DNA of 27,755 nt. Origin: Candidatus Bipolaricaulota bacterium. GTDB lineage: Bacteria > Bipolaricaulota > Bipolaricaulia > UBA7950 > UBA9294. Of this stretch, positions 23,473-27,755 are shown piece after piece. Made by a program: the position numbers and the translations under genes. The notes below the pieces were generated by a model. It had not been told where the DNA came from. It saw only the letters and a program-made list of their open reading frames with translations, and made no database searches. The DNA is taken from contig JAUWOJ010000009.1 in the NCBI GenBank assembly GCA_030612175.1, positions 1 to 27,755 on the forward strand. Direction: 5' to 3'. Position 1 is the stretch's first letter. Each line of letters opens with the position of its first letter.

Positions 23473-24549
23473 TCAATCTTTCCACAATAGACGAAATAAC
23501 TGCTCATATGGGGCGACAACCACAGGAAGATTAATAACGGCAATATCCACTTCATTGTTCCTTTCCAGAGAGTAGTAATTCCAATTGGTTGAGCCAAGGA
23601 TAACACTATTGCCATCGACAATTACTAGTTTGGCATGGGTAGTCATACCAGGATCATCAAAGCGAACTTCAATTCCGTGTAGATAGAGGTATAGGGCAGC
23701 TTGTAGGTTTGCCTCTGCTGATTCGGGATAGAAAGAGCAGTCATCCAAGAGAACTCTTACCTCGAGCCCTCTGCTGGCTGCGTCTATCAGTGCATGTAGG
23801 ATCTCGTTTGAGCTGCCATCTTGGTAATCAGGGTAGTAAGAGGCTCTGTACATCACTACATGGATCGAGTGTTCGCTCTGCTCCAGGAGCCTAAGTAGGA
23901 TCTTGAGGTAGTTTGCGGTATCGCAAGTATCGGGGATGGGAACGATCCATGACCCTTCTCCTGGAAAAGAGGAGAGGTCAAATTCGACTCCATGACATGG
24001 GAGCTCATCCATCCATAACCTGTCAAAATAGTCGGAGAAGACTTCTCCCACATCTCCGTTGGTCACCAGCAGATTCGTCTGTTCCTGTTCGCGAAAAGAA
24101 TACTTGTTCCAATTTGAAGAACCAAGAATTACTGTTTTTCGGTCAATCACTGCCAATTTAGCGTGAGTGGTTATCGCAGGATCGTCAAAGCGAGCTTCGA
24201 TATCGTGGTCATTCAAGAAATTGACTGTCGCGCGGTTCCTTTCAGTAATCGCGGGAGCCCAATCACTTTCGTCAACAAGAACGCGTACCTGTACACCGCG
24301 ACTTTTCGCGGCAAGCACCGATTCCCACAGTGGATTGTTATCAAGTCGAGCATCGGCGAGAAGAAGATCAATTGAGCTAGTCGCCCCATCAAATGCAACT
24401 TGTGCATACTGACAATAGGATGAATCACCTGGCCGATCAATCAGTGGAAACACGATGGTTTGCTCACCCAGAGCCATTTTCCCGACCAAGAAAACAAGAA
24501 TGAGTATGACCGACACATTTCTGATCATCCGTTGCAAGTATTCATTCAT
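23473..24549 (-). CDS. Exported phospholipase D-superfamily protein with two HKD motifs
   Basis: A 358-residue protein with an N-terminal signal or anchor helix (about residues 10-28). It is built of two similar halves. Each has a vRVLvDe/d strand, a RFDDPxxTTHAKLxxxD motif (HxKx4D) and an ILGSxNWNxxS tail, so both halves of the PLD active site are intact. The paired HKD motifs form one catalytic centre cutting phosphodiesters, in lipids (cardiolipin synthase-like) or in nucleic acid (Nuc-like). GSTNWN tails are common in PLD nucleases as well as lipases, so the substrate is open. Export to the periplasm is likely. ATG 24549 has no Shine-Dalgarno site; a TAAGAT -10 ends 10 nt upstream. It is divergent from the Lon-like gene. 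Confidence 0.87.
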   Translation of the reverse strand: MNEYLQRMIRNVSVILILVFLVGKMALGEQTIVFPLIDRPGDSSYCQYAQVAFDGATSSIDLLLADARLDNNPLWESVLAAKSRGVQVRVLVDESDWAPAITERNRATVNFLNDHDIEARFDDPAITTHAKLAVIDRKTVILGSSNWNKYSFREQEQTNLLVTNGDVGEVFSDYFDRLWMDELPCHGVEFDLSSFPGEGSWIVPIPDTCDTANYLKILLRLLEQSEHSIHVVMYRASYYPDYQDGSSNEILHALIDAASRGLEVRVLLDDCSFYPESAEANLQAALYLYLHGIEVRFDDPGMTTHAKLVIVDGNSVILGSTNWNYYSLERNNEVDIAVINLPVVVAPYEQLFRLLWKD

Positions 24550-24561
24550 TTAGGCTACAAT
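24532..24561 (+). promoter_or_regulatory. Promoter of the Lon-like protease gene
   Basis: TTGCAA (24532-24537), an 18-nt spacer and TACAAT (24556-24561). The RNA starts near 24568, right at the GAGGAGG ribosome site (24569-24575) that precedes ATG 24581 by 5 nt. Its -10 overlaps that of the divergent PLD promoter. Confidence 0.6.
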
Positions 24562-24588
24562 CTTAGTCGAGGAGGAACGAATGATCAA
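24560..24588 (-). promoter_or_regulatory. Promoter of the PLD gene, leaderless
   Basis: Minus strand TTGATC (24583-24588), a 17-nt spacer and TAAGAT (24560-24565), then 10 nt to ATG 24549. The -35 lies inside the first codons of the Lon-like gene and the -10 overlaps the opposing promoter by 2 bp, so the two promoters should compete. Confidence 0.55.
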
Positions 24589-26989
24589 AGAACTTGATGC
24601 GGCACGGCTTCGCCTGACGTGTGATCCTTCAACTTTCAAATTCAAGACAACCGATGAACTGGAACCGCTCGATAAGATCATCGGCCAAGAGCGAGCAATC
24701 GAAGCGCTTAAGCTCGGTCTGGGAATCAAAGATGCCAAGAACCGGTACAATATCTACGTTGCCGGTAGTCCAGGCACAGGAAAGATGTCTGCCGTGGAGT
24801 ACTTCTTAAACAAGGCGAGTGAGAACGAACCCCGACCACCAGATCTTTGTTATGTACATAACTTTGCAGAGCCTTATACCCCTCACTGTCTGGAGCTTCC
24901 AGCTGGCTGGGGAGCGCGACTGCGTGACGACATAAACCACCTTATCACCCGGCTGAAGCGCGATATCCCGAGAGTATTCGAATCCGATGAGTTTAAGGCG
25001 CGCAGTAAGAAGATTACGGAGCGCTACACCGCAAAACGATCGGAATTGTTCGAGAAAATGGAGGACAGCAGCCGTAAGTTTGGCTTTTCTATCCAGCGTA
25101 CCCCAATTGGAATCAAGACATTTCCATTACACAAAGGAGGAGAGGCACTCAGCCAGGAGGAGTACGAAGCGCTTCCGGAAGACGAACGTAAGGAAATCCT
25201 AAAGAGACAGAGTGAGGTTCAAGTACTTGTTCAGGAGAATTTGCAGGAAATTGCGCGTGTAGAGGAAGAGCGCGAGGACGAGATTAAGAAACTGGCAAAG
25301 GAGGCGGTTCTATTCATGATCGAACCTCATTTTGCCAAACTAAAGCAACATTATGAGAAAATTGACAAGGCAATTACTTTTCTTAGCGATCTCAAAACAG
25401 ACATCGTTCGACATCTAGAAGAGTTCAAACAAAGTGGAAACCAGAGCAAACAAAAGCTCCCCTTTCCCATGTTGCCATCCGATCCATTCAAGCGCTATTC
25501 AGTGAATGTGCTAGTTGATAACTCACAAACTGAAGGCGCGCCGGTGATTGTCGAGCAGAACGCTACTTATTCCAACCTGTTTGGCTCAGTTGAGCGACGC
25601 GTTCACATGGGAGTGGTGCAAACTGATTTTACAATGATCAAACCGGGGTCGCTCCATCGAGCCAATGGCGGATACCTTGTACTAAACGCGAATAATTTGT
25701 TTCGTCTTGGTTTGAGTTGGGAGGCGCTAAAGATCGCAATCAAGAGACGCGAAATCTGCATTGAAGATCCCCTGCAAATGCTTGGCTACGCTTCCACTGA
25801 AGGACTCAAACCGGAGTCTGTTCCATTTCGCGTCAAGGTAATTATCATCGGTAACCCGCACATCTATGAGCTTCTTCATCACCATGATGAGGACTTTCCT
25901 AAGTTGTTCAGTATTAAGAGTGATTTTGGCACCGAGATGGACCGGACGTCAGCTCGAGAGAAGGATCTCGCGCGTTTCCTCCGCGCCTGCTGTCAAGAGA
26001 GCCCTAACCTCTTGCCATTCGATCCTACCGGTGTTGCTAAGATTATCGAATACTCTTCTCATCTTGCTGGCGATCAAAAGAAGCTTTCCTGTGAGTTTGG
26101 GAACCTAACAGCAGTAGTGAAGGAGGCTTCTTACTGGGCTGAAGATCAAGGTTCGCCATGTGTTACAGAGGAGCATGTTCGCTACGCGCTTAAGAAGCGT
26201 GACAACAGGCGCAATCGAATCGAAGAGAAGATCCGTGAGATGATTACCCGTGGCCAGATACTTGTCGATACCGATGGCGAAGTGACAGGCCAAGTAAATG
26301 GGCTAGCCGTTCTCCAAATGGGCAATTTTACTTTCGGCAAGCCAAGCCGTATTACCGCAAACGTCTTCACCGGCAAGGATGGGATCATCGACATTGAACG
26401 TGAGGCCGAACTCGGAGGGCACAGTCATACCAAAGGGATCTTGATCCTAAAAGGTTTTCTAGGGGAAAGATTCGCCCGGACAAGACCACTCAGCCTTTCA
26501 GCAAGTCTCACCTTTGAGCAAAGTTATTCGATGATTGATGGAGACAGTGCTTCCAGTACCGAGCTATATGCTCTGTTGTCCAGCTTGTCCGGGATCCCTA
26601 TCCACCAGGGAATCGCAATCACTGGTTCGGTGAATCAGAAGGGCGAGATCCAACCGATCGGAGGAGTAAATGAGAAGATCGAGGGATTCTTCAAGGTCTG
26701 CAAAGCTAAGGGCTCGCTCACTGGCAAGCAAGGGGTGATTATCCCTACGCAAAACGTTGACAACCTAATGCTCGATGAGGAAGTCGTTTCCGCGGTCAAG
26801 CAGGGCAAGTTTCACATCTATCCTGTTTCCACTATAGACGAGGGAGTAGAGATCCTTACCGGGGTTCCTGCTGGGGAACTCCAAGAAGATGGAACATTCT
26901 CGCCAGGCACCGTTTTTTGCCATGTCGATGAACGGTTGGAGCAAATCTATCAGACATTAAAGCAAGAAAAAAAGAACGAGGAGGATTAG
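24581..26989 (+). CDS. Lon-like (AAA_32 / LonB-type) ATP-dependent protease family protein
   Basis: An 802-residue protein of normal length for the AAA_32-Lon_C family. The N-terminal part leads into a P-loop, AGSPGTGKMS (about 61-70), where the usual Thr/Ser after Lys is Met. A helical, charged insert spans about 120-270 (coiled-coil-like, many E and K). The Walker B region is ANGGYLVLNANNLF, with Asn where family members often have Asp. The Lon protease domain at the C-terminus keeps the Ser-Lys dyad: S656 in DGDSASS and K699 in GGVNEKIEGF, 43 residues apart as in E. coli Lon. It should be a soluble or membrane-near peptidase; its ATP use is doubtful. ATG 24581 has GAGGAGG 5 nt upstream. 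Confidence 0.9.
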   Translation: MIKELDAARLRLTCDPSTFKFKTTDELEPLDKIIGQERAIEALKLGLGIKDAKNRYNIYVAGSPGTGKMSAVEYFLNKASENEPRPPDLCYVHNFAEPYTPHCLELPAGWGARLRDDINHLITRLKRDIPRVFESDEFKARSKKITERYTAKRSELFEKMEDSSRKFGFSIQRTPIGIKTFPLHKGGEALSQEEYEALPEDERKEILKRQSEVQVLVQENLQEIARVEEEREDEIKKLAKEAVLFMIEPHFAKLKQHYEKIDKAITFLSDLKTDIVRHLEEFKQSGNQSKQKLPFPMLPSDPFKRYSVNVLVDNSQTEGAPVIVEQNATYSNLFGSVERRVHMGVVQTDFTMIKPGSLHRANGGYLVLNANNLFRLGLSWEALKIAIKRREICIEDPLQMLGYASTEGLKPESVPFRVKVIIIGNPHIYELLHHHDEDFPKLFSIKSDFGTEMDRTSAREKDLARFLRACCQESPNLLPFDPTGVAKIIEYSSHLAGDQKKLSCEFGNLTAVVKEASYWAEDQGSPCVTEEHVRYALKKRDNRRNRIEEKIREMITRGQILVDTDGEVTGQVNGLAVLQMGNFTFGKPSRITANVFTGKDGIIDIEREAELGGHSHTKGILILKGFLGERFARTRPLSLSASLTFEQSYSMIDGDSASSTELYALLSSLSGIPIHQGIAITGSVNQKGEIQPIGGVNEKIEGFFKVCKAKGSLTGKQGVIIPTQNVDNLMLDEEVVSAVKQGKFHIYPVSTIDEGVEILTGVPAGELQEDGTFSPGTVFCHVDERLEQIYQTLKQEKKNEED

Positions 26990-27184
26990 CCTCTTCGCGG
27001 ACCGTACTCCCTAAGCAATAACAGACAGTCACATCCTACAACCTCTTACAGCGCCTAATAGATACCCATATGCCCGCAGGCATTATTCTTGCGCGAGGGT
27101 TAGGATCAGTTCCTACTATGTGAGAACGTTCCTCTGTAGAGCAGTCAACGACGACTGTTTGTGGTACGGACAGGTAAGTATCGT
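26990..27184. other. Region between the Lon-like gene and the convergent unknown
   Basis: About 195 bp with no gene seen. Two weak hairpins could end the Lon-like transcript: ATGCC/GGCAT near 27071-27084 followed by TATTCTTG, and CAGTC/GACTG (27142-27146, 27153-27157) followed by TTTGTGG. Confidence 0.35.
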
Positions 27185-27538
27185 TTACGAAAGAATGGAA
27201 CTTTGGAGACCGCTTGTGATGTCTCGGAGTTCTTTCTTAACCCGTGTCGCGCCGAGAGCCCCACCACCCCAGCCTGTCATCCCTTTCGCGATGACTACCT
27301 TCACGTTCTCTTCTGACTTTGCCACTGTCACGTTACATTTGAGGCGCCGGACAAGGGGTCCCAGCATGGCATGCCAGGCCGCACTCCCCCGACCGTAGAC
27401 CCCCTGAGCCTTATCTCCCGTTTCAAGGCGATAGCCACGGGCCGCCATGAATAGGGCTACTTTGTTGGCTATTTCTTCTACGTCGGGTCCTGACAACTCC
27501 ATAATCTCCGATTCTCTCTTGCTGTCAGTTCCAACCAT
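27185..27538 (-). CDS. Small protein of unknown function
   Basis: A 117-residue soluble protein. After a polar start, it shows GPDVEEIANKVALFMAARGYRLETG, then GVYGRGSAAWHAMLGPLVRRLKCNVTVAKSEENVKVVIAKGMTGWGGGALGATRVKKELRDI. The alternation of a helix, a GxYGRGS turn, strands and a Gly-rich turn looks like a small alpha/beta domain that I have seen only in uncharacterised proteins; I cannot name the family. ATG 27538 has no ribosome site but a -10-like hexamer ends 10 nt upstream. ATG 27502 has GGAG 3 nt upstream and is an alternative. Confidence 0.68.
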   Translation of the reverse strand: MVGTDSKRESEIMELSGPDVEEIANKVALFMAARGYRLETGDKAQGVYGRGSAAWHAMLGPLVRRLKCNVTVAKSEENVKVVIAKGMTGWGGGALGATRVKKELRDITSGLQSSILS

Positions 27539-27548
27539 TACAACTTTA

Positions 27549-27576
27549 CTTATGTTGTTTACTCCGATTTAGCCAA
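27549..27576 (-). promoter_or_regulatory. Possible leaderless promoter of the small unknown gene
   Basis: Minus strand TTGGCT (27571-27576), a 16-nt spacer and CATAAG (27549-27554), 10 nt before ATG 27538. Weak on its own; it fits the pattern at four other genes. Confidence 0.3.
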
Positions 27577-27755
27577 AGAGCTTTGTACATGCTACAAAGC
27601 ACGCTACTGGTGACAATACTTCAGTTACATGTCGCTCGCAAACTGGGACAGAACTAAGCACATCTGTGCGGAGAACCTGGAGCGTGTCCACTGTCATCAA
27701 ATGGCGATAAGGTGTGGTCCCTTTGATGATCATAGTTCTCACTGCGTGAATGGAC
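27569..27755 (-). CDS. Open frame running off the right edge, 3' end only, doubtful
   Basis: The frame is open from the window edge to TAA at 27569-27571 (about 61 codons), with an inner ATG at 27731-27733. The peptide has three Cys and ends ...VLSPVACFVACTKLFG. No family is recognised. An open frame of this length can arise by chance, so this may not be a gene. Confidence 0.25.
   Translation of the reverse strand, partial: SIHAVRTMIIKGTTPYRHLMTVDTLQVLRTDVLSSVPVCERHVTEVLSPVACFVACTKLFG

Noticed and set aside
23978..24000. TTCGACTCC resembling a tRNA T-loop
   Set aside because: It lies inside the PLD coding sequence and no acceptor or anticodon stem can be formed around it.
1..27755. Mobile element, CRISPR array or defence island
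   Set aside because: No transposase, integrase, direct repeat-spacer pattern, terminal inverted repeats or defence gene was seen. The 7-bp block is too short in period to be CRISPR.

Overview
The window is an ordinary chromosomal stretch from a bacterium of roughly middling GC (estimated by eye). It has about 22 full genes plus two genes cut by the window edges. FtsH, HflK/HflC, a LapA-type membrane protein, MurJ, PlsY and Dxr (MEP isoprenoid pathway) are all bacterial. HflKC together with LapA leans towards a Gram-negative-type envelope. Nothing fixes the phylum, although the unusual gene order and divergent sequences would suit an uncultivated lineage. I see no phage, insertion sequence, CRISPR array, tRNA or rRNA.

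Layout. Positions 1-936 (minus): a truncated FlK-like thioesterase whose first codons are in another frame, and a YbaK-type tRNA deacylase. Positions 1235-5672: an MFS transporter, a short homoserine dehydrogenase, a block of 7-bp repeats, an AEC-family permease and a small P-loop kinase. Positions 6019-6264: lapA. Positions 13260 down to 6325 (minus): a tightly packed eight-gene operon, folP-yceD-ruvC-polA-small membrane protein-ybjQ-hflK-hflC. Positions 13360-17042 (plus): rplI, a secreted phosphodiester glycosidase and murJ. Positions 20176 down to 17163 (minus): ftsH-dxr, with plsY upstream on the same strand. Positions 21444-23426 (plus): nfeD-comB. Positions 24549 down to 23473 (minus): a secreted phospholipase D-like protein, divergent from a Lon-like protease gene (24581-26989). 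Positions 27185-27755 (minus): a conserved-looking unknown and an edge fragment.

Functional themes are membrane protein quality control (FtsH, HflK/C, NfeD, Lon-like), envelope construction (MurJ, PlsY, phosphodiester glycosidase, PLD, LapA), DNA replication and repair (PolA, RuvC) and basic metabolism (FolP, Dxr, homoserine dehydrogenase).

The most interesting signals concern how genes are started rather than what they encode. Several first genes of transcription units (ybaK-like, folP, nfeD, PLD, the 27 kb unknown) have a -10-like hexamer ending only 9-12 nt before the ATG and no Shine-Dalgarno sequence, which suggests leaderless mRNAs. Other genes (ftsH, lapA, lon-like) have TTGACG/TACAAT-type promoters and good Shine-Dalgarno sites. 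rplI and a small membrane protein gene have strong Shine-Dalgarno sequences placed in front of ATC and ATA codons. A plus-strand intrinsic terminator at 364-419 has no plus-strand gene before it. I did not find a clearly new multi-gene defence or biosynthetic system.
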